Positions 44,885-54,618 of a stretch of DNA of 64,000 nucleotides are shown one piece after another. The position numbers and the translations under genes were made by a program. Each line of letters starts with the position of its first letter. The stretch's first letter is position 1. Source of the stretch: Cupriavidus numazuensis (lineage in GTDB: Bacteria > Pseudomonadota > Gammaproteobacteria > Burkholderiales > Burkholderiaceae); NCBI RefSeq assembly GCF_905397435.1, contig NZ_CAJPVI010000011.1, positions 1 through 64,000 on the forward strand, given 5' to 3'. A model generated the notes under the pieces. That model worked only from the letters and a program-made list of their open reading frames with translations. It had not been told where the DNA came from and did no database searches.

Positions 44885-44903
44885 TTAATTCAACGTGAAT
44901 TAA
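44885..44903. promoter_or_regulatory. ROK-regulator operator upstream of the sugar cluster
   Basis: TTAATTCA-ACG-TGAATTAA is a perfect 8-bp-arm dyad 42 bp before the ROK gene. It strongly resembles NagC/Mlc-type sites, which have AT-rich TTAATTC-like arms, so autoregulation is likely. The AT-rich box overlaps the expected -10 region. Confidence 0.7.
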
Positions 44904-44945
44904 TTAATAGCGCTCCTCTGATGGAGCCAACCGGACGGAGACAAG

Positions 44946-46208
44946 ATGACCGCATCCAAGGCAGGCCGTGGCGTGAACTCCGCCAGCCTGCGTCTTTACA
45001 ACGAACGGGCCCTGCTGCTCGCGCTGCGCCGCGCAGGCGAAGCGTCCAAGGCAGATCTGGCTCGCATGGCCCAGCTGACCAATACGGCGGTCGGCAGCAT
45101 CGTGCAAACGCTGACCGACGAAGGCCTGATCCAGCTGGCCGGACGTCGCGTGGATGGCCAGCGCGGGCAGCCGGCCAGCCTGATCCGCCTTCAGCCCAAG
45201 GGTGCCTTCGGCATCGGCGTGCGGCTTGACCGGGGCAGCATCGAGTGTGTGATGGTGGACTTTGCCGGGCATATCCTGACCAGCCGGGCACACCAGCTGG
45301 TCTTGCCCCACCCCGATCAGGCGCTGGAGCTGGTGCGTCGCGACATCGATGAAATGCGTGCCCTGCTCTCCCCGGCCGAGCAGAAACGCCTGCTTGGCAT
45401 CGGCGTAGCCCACCCCTACAACCTCGGCGCGTGGCTGCGGGAACTCGATCTGCAGGGCGAGGCCTTCCAGGCCACATTCCGCGCCTGGGACGAGGTGGAT
45501 TTCCCCTCGATGCTGGCCGAAGCAACGAGGCTGCCGGTATTCAGCGAGAACGACGGCACGGCAGCCGCGGTCGCCGAGCTCTTCTACGGCCGGCACCACG
45601 CCCAGCATTTCCTCTATGTCTTTCTCGGTCCGGCGATCGGCGGCGGCGTGGTGCTCAACGGCGACTGCGTGCGCGGCGTCTCCGGCAATGCGGGCGATAT
45701 CGCGATGATGCCGGTGCCGCCCAGCACGCTGGCTTCTGCCGCGACGGTGCCCGGCCGGCGGCGGGACATCCTGATCTCCCGCGCCTCGCTCAACGCCCTG
45801 ACGCGCCATTTGCGCCATCACGGCGTGACCGTGCATGGCCATGCCGACCTGCAGCGCGAGGTGGAACTGAAGCACCCGGCCGTGGCGGAATGGGTCGATG
45901 ACTGTGTCGATGCACTGGCGCCATCGCTGCAATCCGCGCTGGCTGTGCTGGACGTGCCGCTGGTGATCTTTGACGCCGATATCGATGGTGGCCTGGTAGC
46001 CACGTTGATCGAGCGCTTGCAGCAAGAGCTGGACGCCAATGCTCCCGAGGCGCGCCCGGCCGCACGCATTGTGCGCGGCTGTTTTGGCGCCAATGCCGGC
46101 GCGGTCGGCGCCGCCTCGCTGCCGATGTTCATGAACTTCTCGCCGCGCGCCGAATTGCTCAAGGGCGCGTCCGCCATCGTTCCGGAGGCCAGCCATGCCA
46201 CTGTCTGA
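44946..46208 (+). CDS. frcR: ROK-family repressor of the sugar ABC cluster
   Basis: 420 residues. N-terminal winged helix ([40 protein letters not shown]) followed by a ROK domain with [16 protein letters not shown] and [20 protein letters not shown]. The zinc-binding Cys cluster of ROK sugar kinases is not obvious, in keeping with a regulator. GGAG lies just upstream of the start. The gene overlaps the ABC ATPase gene, so it heads the operon. The frcR name follows the fructose cluster of Cupriavidus from memory and is provisional. Confidence 0.87.
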   Translation: MTASKAGRGVNSASLRLYNERALLLALRRAGEASKADLARMAQLTNTAVGSIVQTLTDEGLIQLAGRRVDGQRGQPASLIRLQPKGAFGIGVRLDRGSIECVMVDFAGHILTSRAHQLVLPHPDQALELVRRDIDEMRALLSPAEQKRLLGIGVAHPYNLGAWLRELDLQGEAFQATFRAWDEVDFPSMLAEATRLPVFSENDGTAAAVAELFYGRHHAQHFLYVFLGPAIGGGVVLNGDCVRGVSGNAGDIAMMPVPPSTLASAATVPGRRRDILISRASLNALTRHLRHHGVTVHGHADLQREVELKHPAVAEWVDDCVDALAPSLQSALAVLDVPLVIFDADIDGGLVATLIERLQQELDANAPEARPAARIVRGCFGANAGAVGAASLPMFMNFSPRAELLKGASAIVPEASHATV

Positions 46209-47754
46209 AGCCACTGCCGCCGCGGCTCCACTGCTGGAAATGCGCAACATTTCCAAGACTTTCCCGGGGGTGAAGGCACTCAGCAATGTCCAGCTCACGA
46301 TCTTCCCCGGCGAAGTCCATGCCCTGATGGGCGAGAACGGCGCGGGCAAATCCACGCTGATGAAGATCCTCTCCGGCGCCTATATCGCCGACGATGGCGC
46401 CGAATGCCGCATCGCCAGCCAGCCGGTGGTCATCGACGGCCCGCTCGCCGCCCGCGCGCACGGCGTGGCGGTGATCTACCAGGAACTGAGCCTGGCGCCC
46501 AACCTGAGCGTGGCCGAGAACATCTATCTCGGGCGCCACCTGCACCGCCACGGCATGGTGGACCGTGCCGCCATGGCGCGCGCCTGCGAAGGCACGCTTG
46601 CCCGGCCCGGCGCTGATTTCACGCCGCAGACGCTGGTCGAGCGCCTGTCGATCGCCCAGCGCCAGCTCGTGGAAATCGCGCGCGCGGTGCATTTCGAAAC
46701 CCGCATCCTGGTGATGGATGAACCCACCACCCCGCTGTCCACGCGCGAAACCGACCGCCTGTTCGCGCTGATCCGCCAGTTGCGGGCCGATGGCATGGCC
46801 ATCATCTACATCAGCCACCGCATGGCCGAGATCGACGAACTGGCGGATCGCGTCACTGTGTTGCGCGACGGCTGCTACGTCGGCACGCTGGAGAAGGCCG
46901 AGCTGACCCAGGCGGCGCTGGTCAAGATGATGGTCGGCCGTGACCTGTCGGGCTTCTACACCAAGACGCACGGTAAGACGCAAGCTGGCGACATGGTGCT
47001 GTCGGTGCGCAATATGTCGGACGGCCGCCGCGTGCGCGATTGCAGCTTCGACCTGCATGCCGGCGAGGTCCTTGGCCTGGCTGGCCTGGTCGGCGCGGGC
47101 CGCACGGAACTGGCACGGTTGGTGTTTGGCGCGGATGCGCGCAGCAGCGGCGCGGTGTTCCTCGCCGGCTCGCCACTGACGATCAGCCAACCGCGCCAGG
47201 CCATCGATGCGGGCATTGCCTACCTGACGGAAGACCGCAAGCTGCAAGGCCTGTTCCTTGACCAGAGCGTGCACGAGAACATCAACCTGATCGTTGCCGC
47301 GCGCGATGCGCTGCGCGGCGGCCGGCTCAACCGTGCCAGCGCACGCCGGCGCACGGCCGACGCCGTCAGTTCGCTGGGCATTCGCGTGGCGCATCCGCGC
47401 GTCAATGTCGGCGCGCTGTCGGGCGGCAACCAGCAGAAGGTAATGCTGTCGCGCCTGCTGGAAACCAAGCCGCGCGTGCTGATTCTGGACGAGCCCACGC
47501 GCGGCGTGGACATCGGCGCCAAGGCAGAGATCTACCGCCTCATCGACGCCCTCGCCCGCTCCGGCGTGGCCGTCCTGCTGATCTCCAGCGAACTGCCGGA
47601 AGTGGTAGGCCTGTGCGACCGCGTGCTGGTGATGCGTGAAGGCCGACTGGTTGGCGAGGTGCAAGCCAGCCCGGATGCCGCTGCCACGCAGGAACGCATT
47701 ATCGCGCTGGCTACCGGCGCAGATGGCCCCGCACAGCCCACCGTGCTGCACTGA
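46195..47754 (+). CDS. frcA: Sugar ABC transporter, two-domain ATPase (RbsA type)
   Basis: 519 residues with two ABC domains. The first has Walker [10 protein letters not shown] (about residue 45), signature LSIAQRQ and Walker [11 protein letters not shown]; the second has a degenerate Walker A (VGAGRTELA), signature LSGGNQQKV and [11 protein letters not shown]. This matches carbohydrate importers of the CUT2 family. Starts inside the end of the ROK gene (14-bp overlap), implying coupled translation. Fructose as substrate is inferred from context. Confidence 0.9.
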   Translation: MPLSEATAAAAPLLEMRNISKTFPGVKALSNVQLTIFPGEVHALMGENGAGKSTLMKILSGAYIADDGAECRIASQPVVIDGPLAARAHGVAVIYQELSLAPNLSVAENIYLGRHLHRHGMVDRAAMARACEGTLARPGADFTPQTLVERLSIAQRQLVEIARAVHFETRILVMDEPTTPLSTRETDRLFALIRQLRADGMAIIYISHRMAEIDELADRVTVLRDGCYVGTLEKAELTQAALVKMMVGRDLSGFYTKTHGKTQAGDMVLSVRNMSDGRRVRDCSFDLHAGEVLGLAGLVGAGRTELARLVFGADARSSGAVFLAGSPLTISQPRQAIDAGIAYLTEDRKLQGLFLDQSVHENINLIVAARDALRGGRLNRASARRRTADAVSSLGIRVAHPRVNVGALSGGNQQKVMLSRLLETKPRVLILDEPTRGVDIGAKAEIYRLIDALARSGVAVLLISSELPEVVGLCDRVLVMREGRLVGEVQASPDAAATQERIIALATGADGPAQPTVLH

Positions 47755-47829
47755 ACCGACCTTCCGACATTCCCCGAGACCGCGCAGACGGTCGACGGCA
47801 AGCGCCGTCCCACAGACTCAGGAGACACC

Positions 47830-48852
47830 ATGCGCAATTCCATCCATCCCGCGGCGCACGCCGTTTCTTCACAAGGCGCGGCGCGTACGCTTGGCCGCCC
47901 CGCCGGCGCCACCACGCAGGAACGCCTGCGAGCCCTGGGCATGCTGCCGGTGCTGGTGCTGTTGTGCGCTGGCTTCACGGTGCTGACCGACAATTTCGCC
48001 AGCCTGCAGAACCTTTCGATCATCGCGCAGCAGGCGTCGATCAACCTGGTGCTGGCGGCAGGCATGACCTTCGTCATCCTGACGGGCGGGATCGACCTGT
48101 CGGTGGGCTCCATCCTGTCGATCTCGGCCGTCGCGGCGATGCTGACGTCGCTGACGCCAGAGCTCGGCGCGCTCAGCGTGCCTGCCGCCCTGCTTTGCGG
48201 CCTGCTGTTCGGGCTGGTGAACGGCGCGCTGATCGCCTTCATGAAGCTGCCGCCGTTCATCGTCACGCTTGGGAGCCTGACCGCGGTGCGCGGGCTGGCG
48301 CGGCTCGTCGGGCATGACAGTACGCTCTACAACCCCGACATCGGCTTTGCCTTCATCGGCAATGGCGACGTGCTGGGCGTGCCGTGGCTGGTGATCATCG
48401 CCGGTGCCGTGATCGCGGTGTCCTGGGCCGTGCTGCGCCGGACCGTGCTGGGACTGCAGATCTACGCCGTGGGCGGCAATGCCGAGGCAGCGCGGTTGTC
48501 GGGCATCAAGGTGTGGGCGGTGCTGCTGTTCGTCTATGCCGTCTCTGGGCTGCTGGCGGGGCTTGGCGGCGTGATGTCTGCCTCGCGCCTGTACGCGGCC
48601 AACGGCCTGCAGCTTGGCCAGTCTTATGAGCTCGACGCGATCGCCGCGGTGATCCTGGGTGGTACGAGCTTTGTGGGCGGCGTCGGCTCCATCGGCGGCA
48701 CGCTGATCGGTGCGCTGATCATTGCCGCGCTGTCCAACGGACTGGTGCTGCTGGGCGTGTCGGACATCTGGCAGTACATCATCAAGGGGCTGGTCATCAT
48801 TGGTGCGGTGGCGCTGGACCGCTATCGCCAGAAGGGCTCGGCCCGGACCTGA
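47830..48852 (+). CDS. frcC: Sugar ABC transporter permease (RbsC type)
   Basis: 340 residues, eight to ten hydrophobic segments. The CUT2 permease motifs LVLAAGMTFVILTGGIDLSV and AVGGNAEAARLSGI are present. An AGGAGA lies just before the ATG. Co-operates with the two-domain ATPase and the binding protein encoded on either side. Confidence 0.93.
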   Translation: MRNSIHPAAHAVSSQGAARTLGRPAGATTQERLRALGMLPVLVLLCAGFTVLTDNFASLQNLSIIAQQASINLVLAAGMTFVILTGGIDLSVGSILSISAVAAMLTSLTPELGALSVPAALLCGLLFGLVNGALIAFMKLPPFIVTLGSLTAVRGLARLVGHDSTLYNPDIGFAFIGNGDVLGVPWLVIIAGAVIAVSWAVLRRTVLGLQIYAVGGNAEAARLSGIKVWAVLLFVYAVSGLLAGLGGVMSASRLYAANGLQLGQSYELDAIAAVILGGTSFVGGVGSIGGTLIGALIIAALSNGLVLLGVSDIWQYIIKGLVIIGAVALDRYRQKGSART

Positions 48853-48871
48853 AACCGTACAGGAGACGGAA

Positions 48872-49840
48872 GTGATCAAGCAATTCCTGATGACAGTTGC
48901 GCTTGGCGCATGCTGCATGGCCGGGGCCATGGCACAGACGCCGGCCAAGGACAGCGCCACGGCCGCCGCGCCGCGCCAGCTGAAGAAGGTGGGCGTCACG
49001 CTGGGCTCCCTCGGCAACCCCTACTTCGTCGCGCTGGCCCGCGGCGCCGAAGCCGCCGCGAAGCAGGTCAATCCGCAGGCCAAGGTCACTGTGCTGTCGG
49101 CTGACTATGACCTCAACAAGCAGTTCTCGCACATCGACAGCTTCATCGTCGCCGGCGTGGACCTGATCCTGATCAACGCGGCGGACGCGCGCGCCATCGG
49201 ACCGGCCGTGCGCAAGGCGAAAAAAGCCGGCATCGTCGTGGTGGCAGTAGATGTGGCCGCAGCCGGCGCCGACGCCACCGTGCAGACCGACAACGTCCAG
49301 GCCGGCGAGCTGGCCTGCGGTTTCATTGCCGAACAACTCAAGGGCCACGGCAACGTCATCATCCAGAACGGTCCGCCGGTGTCGGCAGTCCTGGATCGCG
49401 TCAAAGGCTGCAAGACGGTGCTGGCGAAGCACCAGGACCTTCATATCCTGTCGGACGACCAGGACGGCAAGGGGTCGCGCGAAGGCGGGCTCAACGTCAT
49501 GCAGCTCTATCTGACTCGCTTTCCCAAGGTGGATGCGGTGTTTACCATCAACGACCCGCAGGCTCTCGGGGCCGACCTGGCCGCGCGGCAACTCAACCGC
49601 CGCGGCATCCTGATCGCATCGGTCGACGGCGCGCCCGACATCGAAGCCGCGCTGAAATCCGACACGCTGGTGCAGGCCTCCGCCAGCCAGGATCCGTGGG
49701 CCATTGCCCGCACCGCGGTGCAGCTGGGCGTCGGCATGATGAACGGCCAGCGGCCCGCCAAACCGGTGGTGCTGCTGCCCTCCACGCTGGTCACACGCGC
49801 CAATGTCAGCGACTACAAGGGCTGGTCGGCGCCGAGATAG
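48872..49840 (+). CDS. frcB: Sugar-binding periplasmic protein (RbsB type)
   Basis: 322 residues starting at GTG 48872, chosen because AGGAGA lies five bases upstream; the open frame upstream is antisense-like. Signal peptide MIKQFLMTVALGACCMAGAM-A-Q, then the type I periplasmic-binding fold (VGVTLGSLGNPYFVALARGA, DLILINAADARAIGPAVRKA). Binds the sugar for the ABC importer. Confidence 0.92.
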   Translation: MIKQFLMTVALGACCMAGAMAQTPAKDSATAAAPRQLKKVGVTLGSLGNPYFVALARGAEAAAKQVNPQAKVTVLSADYDLNKQFSHIDSFIVAGVDLILINAADARAIGPAVRKAKKAGIVVVAVDVAAAGADATVQTDNVQAGELACGFIAEQLKGHGNVIIQNGPPVSAVLDRVKGCKTVLAKHQDLHILSDDQDGKGSREGGLNVMQLYLTRFPKVDAVFTINDPQALGADLAARQLNRRGILIASVDGAPDIEAALKSDTLVQASASQDPWAIARTAVQLGVGMMNGQRPAKPVVLLPSTLVTRANVSDYKGWSAPR

Positions 49841-49890
49841 CGCGCGCCCTGCCATACCCGAACACCCTTATGACCGTCCCAGGTGACATG

Positions 49891-51372
49891 ATGGATAGCT
49901 CCAAGACCGGCGCGCAGGCCCCGGATTTCGATTTCGTATTGTTCGGTGCCACGGGCGACCTCGCCCGCCGCAAGCTCCTGCCCGCCTTGTTCGATGCGCA
50001 TGCGGCAGGCGCGCTGCATCCGCGCGGACGGATCCTCGCGCTGGGCAGCCAGCCGCTCTCCCACGAGGCCTACCTTGCCATGCTCGACGACGAGGTACTG
50101 CCCGCGCTGGCCGGCAACGCCGTAGCCGCGTCCTGGCCGAGTTTCGTGGAACGCATCGTCTACCTGCAGGTGGACGCCAACGCCGAGCCGGGATTCGATG
50201 CTTTGGCGGAGCTCGTGAATGCCCGGGCCGCGCCGGTGGTCGTGTACTACCTGGCCACCGCCCCTCACCTCTTCGTCAGGATCTGCGAGCAGCTGTCGCG
50301 TGTCGGCCTGACCGATCAACGCAGCCGCATCGTCCTGGAAAAGCCACTGGGCCATGACCTGGAGTCGTCCGAGGAAATCAATTCGGCCGTGGCGAGATTC
50401 TTCGCCGAAGACCAGATCTATCGGATCGATCACTACCTGGGCAAGGAGTCCGTGCAGAACCTGATGGCAGTGCGTTTCGGCAACGTACTGTTCGAACCCT
50501 TGTGGCGGCGCGAGTGGGTGAAGGAGGTACAGATCACGATCGCCGAGGAACTGGGCGTGGAACGGCGCGGCAACTTCTACGACGGCATCGGCGCCCTGCG
50601 CGACATGGTGCAGAACCACTTGCTGCAGCTGCTGTGCATGGTGGCCATGGAGCCGCCCACCAGCCTGTCCGAAGACGCCATCCGCGACGAGAAGCTGAAG
50701 ATCCTCAAGGCGCTCAAGCCGATCCAGCCCGAGGCCGTCGCGGAGAAAGTCGTGCGCGGCCAATACTGCCGCGGCGCAGCCGGTGGCGACCCTGTGCCGG
50801 GATACGTGAGTGAGCCAGGCATCCCGGCCGACAGCCGGACCGAGACCTTCGTCGCCATCAAGGCGGAGATCGCCAACTGGCGTTGGGCCGGCGTGCCCTT
50901 CTACCTGCGCACGGGCAAGCGCATGCAGTCGCGCGTGGCCGAGATTGTTATCCATTTCCACGATGTGCCCTGTGCGCTGTTCGAGCGCCCGCTGGGCACG
51001 CCGGCAGGGAACCGGCTGGTCATCACGCTGCAGCCGGAAGAGAGCATCCGGCTCTATTTCCTGACCAAGCAACCCGGCGACACACAGGCTCTGGTGCCGG
51101 CCTCGCTGGACCTCCAGCGCCCGGGAACAGGCACGCGCGTGCGCCGCATGGGCGCGTACGAGCGCCTGCTGCTCGATGTCATCCGCGGCAGGCTCGGCCT
51201 CTTCGTGCGGCGCGACGAGCAGGTCCAGGCCTGGCGCTGGGTCGCGCCCATTCTCAAGACGTGGCAGACCACCAACACGCCGCCCAAGCTGTACACCGCC
51301 GGCACATGGGGGCCGGCGGCCTCCAGCGCCCTGCTGTCACGCGACGGCATGGCCTGGCATGAAGAGATGTAG
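49891..51372 (+). CDS. zwf: Glucose-6-phosphate dehydrogenase
   Basis: About 493 residues. Cofactor loop FGATGDLARRKLLPALF, active-site RIDHYLGKESVQNLMAVRFG with catalytic His, and FYLRTGKRM. Oxidises glucose 6-phosphate to 6-phosphogluconolactone, the entry to the Entner-Doudoroff and pentose phosphate routes. Starts at ATG 49891 or 49888 are both near AGGTGA; an upstream ATG at 49870 has no ribosome-binding site. The stop codon is the first three bases of an 8-bp tandem repeat. Placed between the binding-protein gene and pgi. Confidence 0.93.
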   Translation: MDSSKTGAQAPDFDFVLFGATGDLARRKLLPALFDAHAAGALHPRGRILALGSQPLSHEAYLAMLDDEVLPALAGNAVAASWPSFVERIVYLQVDANAEPGFDALAELVNARAAPVVVYYLATAPHLFVRICEQLSRVGLTDQRSRIVLEKPLGHDLESSEEINSAVARFFAEDQIYRIDHYLGKESVQNLMAVRFGNVLFEPLWRREWVKEVQITIAEELGVERRGNFYDGIGALRDMVQNHLLQLLCMVAMEPPTSLSEDAIRDEKLKILKALKPIQPEAVAEKVVRGQYCRGAAGGDPVPGYVSEPGIPADSRTETFVAIKAEIANWRWAGVPFYLRTGKRMQSRVAEIVIHFHDVPCALFERPLGTPAGNRLVITLQPEESIRLYFLTKQPGDTQALVPASLDLQRPGTGTRVRRMGAYERLLLDVIRGRLGLFVRRDEQVQAWRWVAPILKTWQTTNTPPKLYTAGTWGPAASSALLSRDGMAWHEEM

Positions 51373-51425
51373 TCCAGTAGTCCAGTAGTCCAGTAGTCCA
51401 GTAGTCCAGTAGTCCAGTAGTCCTG
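51370..51425 (+). repeat. Octanucleotide tandem repeat between zwf and pgi
   Basis: Six perfect copies of TAGTCCAG run from 51370 to 51417, followed by a degenerate copy TAGTCCTG and part of another. The first TAG is the zwf stop codon. The array fills most of the 83-bp gap before pgi and ends about 30 bp from its start, so copy-number change would alter the leader length but not a reading frame. Confidence 0.95.
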
Positions 51426-51455
51426 TGGTCCGAATTTTCGTTGGAGCAGCCCCCG

Positions 51456-53087
51456 ATGTCGACGTCCCTCCCCGCCTGGCAGTCCTTGCGCGAGCATGCC
51501 GCTAAGATTCGCCATACCCATATGCGTGACTGGTTCACGGGCCCGCACGGCCAGGCCCGCTCCGAGCGCCTGATGGTTGAGGCCTGCGGCCTGACCCTCG
51601 ACTACGCCAAGAACCGCGTCACCGAGGACACCCTGGCGCTGCTGTTCGCGCTTGTCCGCCAGGCGCGCGTGTGCGAGCGGCGCGATGCCATGTTTGCCGG
51701 CGAACCGGTCAACACCACCGAGCGCCGCGCAGCGCTCCACATGGCGCTTCGCGCTCGCCCCGGCGATGGCTACCGCGCACTGGGCGTGCCGGTGGAGGCC
51801 GATGTATCCGCGGTGCTGGCGCAGATGGAACGGTTCGCGGATGCGGTGCGCAGCGGCGGCTGGACCGGCTTCGATGGCCGCGCCATCACGGATGTGGTCA
51901 ACATCGGCATCGGCGGTTCCGACCTCGGGCCCCGCATGGTGTGCCGAGCCCTCGTGCAGGAGTCGAACCCGGGACCCCGCCTGCATTTCGTCGCCAACGT
52001 GGACGGCTACGACCTGGCCCGCACGCTGGCCCGCCTCGATGCCGCCACCACGCTGGTGATCGTCTGCTCCAAGACCTTCACCACGCTGGAAACGATGGCC
52101 AACGCCCACACCGCGCGCGACTGGTTCCTGCGCCATGGCGCCACGCAGTCAGACCTGGCCCGCCACTTTGTTGCGGTGTCGACCAACCGCGACGCCGTGG
52201 CGGCATTCGGCATCGACCCCGCCAACATGTTCCCGTTCTGGGACTGGGTGGGCGGGCGTTTCTCGCTTTGGTCGGCGGTGGGCCTGTCGATCGCAGTGGC
52301 GATCGGCTTTGACCGATTCCGACAGTTGCTGGATGGCGCTCGCGCGATGGACCGGCATTTCGCCGACGCCCAGCCCGAACAGAACCTGCCGATGATCCTG
52401 GGCCTGCTGGATGTCTGGTACCGAAGCTTCCTTGGCACGGGCAGCCGCTGCGTCGCGCCGTATTGCGAGCCGCTGGAACTGCTGCCGGCCTTCCTGCAGC
52501 AGCTCGAGATGGAGAGCAACGGGAAATCGGTGCAGCACGACGGCGCGGCGCTGGAGGCCGGCTCGGCAGCGATCGTATGGGGCACCACCGGTACCAACGG
52601 CCAGCATGCCTATTTCCAGATGGTGCACCAGGGCTCGCAACTGGTGCCCGTGGACTTCATTGCCTGCTTGCAACCGCACAGCGATCTGCCCGGCCACCAT
52701 ACCAAGCTGCTGGCAAATTGCTTTGCCCAGGGCGAAGCGCTGCTGCGCGGACGCACCGCCGCCGAAATACGTGCCGAGGGGCAGTCTGACGAGGCGCTGG
52801 TGCCGCATCTGGTGTTCGAAGGAAACCGGCCCAGCAACACGTTGCTGCTGCAGCGGCTGGATGCGTTCCACCTGGGGGCGTTGCTGGCGATGTCGGAACA
52901 TCGCACCTTTGTGCAAGGCGCGCTTTGGAACATCAACCCCTTCGATCAATGGGGTGTGGAACTTGGCAAGATGCTGGCCCGTCCCATCGAGCGCGAACTG
53001 GAAGGAGCGCCCCCGCAGCCGCATGACGCGTCGACGGCCGCGTTGATCCGTCGCGCCTGTCATGCCAGAGCCATGGCGCCGGGCTGA
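51456..53087 (+). CDS. pgi: Glucose-6-phosphate isomerase
   Basis: 543 residues. Both PGI signatures are present: DWVGGRFSLWSAVG and FDQWGVELGK, plus the catalytic Glu region (ESNGKSVQHDG) and VNIGIGGSDLGPRMV. Interconverts fructose 6-phosphate and glucose 6-phosphate. The start is ATG 51456 with GGAG nine bases upstream; a TTG five codons earlier is less likely. Together with the kinase and Zwf it would convert imported fructose to 6-phosphogluconolactone. Confidence 0.95.
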   Translation: MSTSLPAWQSLREHAAKIRHTHMRDWFTGPHGQARSERLMVEACGLTLDYAKNRVTEDTLALLFALVRQARVCERRDAMFAGEPVNTTERRAALHMALRARPGDGYRALGVPVEADVSAVLAQMERFADAVRSGGWTGFDGRAITDVVNIGIGGSDLGPRMVCRALVQESNPGPRLHFVANVDGYDLARTLARLDAATTLVIVCSKTFTTLETMANAHTARDWFLRHGATQSDLARHFVAVSTNRDAVAAFGIDPANMFPFWDWVGGRFSLWSAVGLSIAVAIGFDRFRQLLDGARAMDRHFADAQPEQNLPMILGLLDVWYRSFLGTGSRCVAPYCEPLELLPAFLQQLEMESNGKSVQHDGAALEAGSAAIVWGTTGTNGQHAYFQMVHQGSQLVPVDFIACLQPHSDLPGHHTKLLANCFAQGEALLRGRTAAEIRAEGQSDEALVPHLVFEGNRPSNTLLLQRLDAFHLGALLAMSEHRTFVQGALWNINPFDQWGVELGKMLARPIERELEGAPPQPHDASTAALIRRACHARAMAPG

Positions 53088-53147
53088 CTCCGTCATGCAA
53101 GGCGCCAGATAGAACTTGATCTCAACCGACCCATCCAGGAGTCATCG

Positions 53148-54074
53148 ATGTCCAAACCCCTGCCCCGCTACGTCGTGTTCGGCGAGGCGCTCACCGACAT
53201 GGTTCTCCAGGCCGACGGAAGCTGGCTCAGCCTGCCGGGCGGTTCCTGCTGGAACGTGGCCCGCGTCGGGGCGCGCCTGGGCATCGACACGGCCTTTGCC
53301 GGCGCTGTCAGCCAGGACCTGTTCGGCGATGCACTGGCCCGGGCCACCGAGGAAGCCGGGCTCGACATGCGTTTCCTGCAACGTGTCGAGCGTTCGCCGT
53401 TCCTGGCCTTTATCGCTTCACGCCATCCACCGCAGTACTTCTTCGTGGGCGACGACAGTGCCGACCTGCATTTCGAGCCGGCCCGTTTGCCGCAAGGGTG
53501 GCGCCAGGCGGCGGAAGTCATTCACTTCGGCTCCATCAGCCTGGTACGGCAGCCGCTGGCCGCGCGCCTGTGCGAGGAAGCCACGCAGGCAGCTGCGGCC
53601 GGCAAGCGCATTGCCTTCGACCCCAATTACCGCGAACTCATGAGCGCACAGGGCTATGGCGAAACGCTCGCGCACATGCTGAGGCTGGCGTCCTACGTCA
53701 AGATCTCGGATGAAGACCTGGCGGGCCTCTTTCCGGCGCTGCCACTGGACGCCGCGCTCACGCAGGTGCGGGCCATGGCGCCGAACGCCACCATCATGCT
53801 CACGCGCGGCGCCGATGGCCTGACGCTGCTCCAGTCGGACAACGTGGTGGAGCAGCCGGCGTTCCAGGTGAACGTTGCCGACACTGTAGGTTGCGGGGAT
53901 GCGGCCATGGGCGGCTGGATAGCCGCGGTGCTGAGCGAGCCGCGAGCGGACCTTGCGGGCCAGGCGCAACTAGCGGCGGCGGCAGCGGCAGTCGCGGCCA
54001 GCCATGCGGGGGCCTATGCGCCGTTGCGGCGAGAGCTGGAGGGTTTGGTGGCAATGCCCCGGAGATCGGCGTGA
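53148..54074 (+). CDS. PfkB-family sugar kinase, probable fructokinase
   Basis: 308 residues of the ribokinase (PfkB) fold. N-terminal VVFGEALTDMVL and LPGGSCWNVARVGARLG (substrate side), and the C-terminal ATP/anion-hole motif DTVGCGDAAMGG with catalytic Asp; the usual GAGD is GCGD. It probably phosphorylates fructose to fructose 6-phosphate, for which Pgi and Zwf are encoded just upstream. A CAGGAG precedes the start. Last gene of the cluster. Confidence 0.85.
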   Translation: MSKPLPRYVVFGEALTDMVLQADGSWLSLPGGSCWNVARVGARLGIDTAFAGAVSQDLFGDALARATEEAGLDMRFLQRVERSPFLAFIASRHPPQYFFVGDDSADLHFEPARLPQGWRQAAEVIHFGSISLVRQPLAARLCEEATQAAAAGKRIAFDPNYRELMSAQGYGETLAHMLRLASYVKISDEDLAGLFPALPLDAALTQVRAMAPNATIMLTRGADGLTLLQSDNVVEQPAFQVNVADTVGCGDAAMGGWIAAVLSEPRADLAGQAQLAAAAAAVAASHAGAYAPLRRELEGLVAMPRRSA

Positions 54075-54096
54075 TTGCCGATGAGCCAGAGAATCG

Positions 54097-54552
54097 TCAG
54101 GCGAAGTACTCTTCGTCGATTTGAAGCAGTTGCTCTTCCACGAGATGAGCGCCCTGTTCGGTGCCGGCCAGTTCCAGTGGAGACCTGTCAGCCATGCGCT
54201 GCTGCTTTTTGCGCAACCAATGCAAAGCGCGTTCCGGTTGCCCGAAGATGCCGGCAGCGTGGGCAAGGATCCTGGCCAGCCGGATGGCCTTGTCGGATTC
54301 ATCCACGGTCAGGGCCTCACCTTTGACTTTACGGTGGCTGAGCGTTCGACGCGGAATGATGAACGCCAGTTCGTCCCATACCAGCCCCGCGTGAAGCAGG
54401 CGGTCGAGCGTTTCGACGGGCAACCGGCGGGCAGCCAACGTGGCTAAATCGGCACCTGATTGGACGTCCGAGCCCAGGAGCTCGCTCAGTTCATGCAAGT
54501 AGCGGTCGTGTCGCGGCCATGTCCCGGACGGGACAAACTCGATCGTATGCAT
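54097..54552 (-). CDS. MbcA/ParS/Xre-type antitoxin (DUF2384), orphan
   Basis: 151 residues. An N-terminal helical Xre-like region (ARRLPVETLDRLLHAGLVWD, then FIIPRRTLSHRKVKGEALTV) is followed by the MbcA/ParS toxin-binding domain (SDKAIRLARILAHAAGIFGQ, ALHWLRKKQQRMADRSPLEL) and the usual end LVEEQLLQIDEEYFA. Normally paired with a RES-domain NAD-degrading toxin encoded directly downstream. Here the next gene downstream is the convergent kinase, 22 bp away, with no room for a toxin. The antitoxin is complete. Confidence 0.85.
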   Translation of the reverse strand: MHTIEFVPSGTWPRHDRYLHELSELLGSDVQSGADLATLAARRLPVETLDRLLHAGLVWDELAFIIPRRTLSHRKVKGEALTVDESDKAIRLARILAHAAGIFGQPERALHWLRKKQQRMADRSPLELAGTEQGAHLVEEQLLQIDEEYFA

Positions 54553-54571
54553 GTGGTCTCCGGAAACATGC
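54549..54571. promoter_or_regulatory. Candidate autoregulatory operator of the antitoxin
   Basis: GCATGT-N11-ACATGC spans the ribosome-binding site and start codon of the MbcA/ParS-type gene, the expected place for repression by the Xre domain. Confidence 0.45.
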
Positions 54572-54618
54572 CCATATCATGGCGGCATTTTGCCAAACCG
54601 GCCATTGCAAGTGTTTCG

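Noticed and set aside
51370..51425. Possible CRISPR repeat array
   Set aside because: The 8-bp unit is directly tandem without spacers and there are no cas genes.
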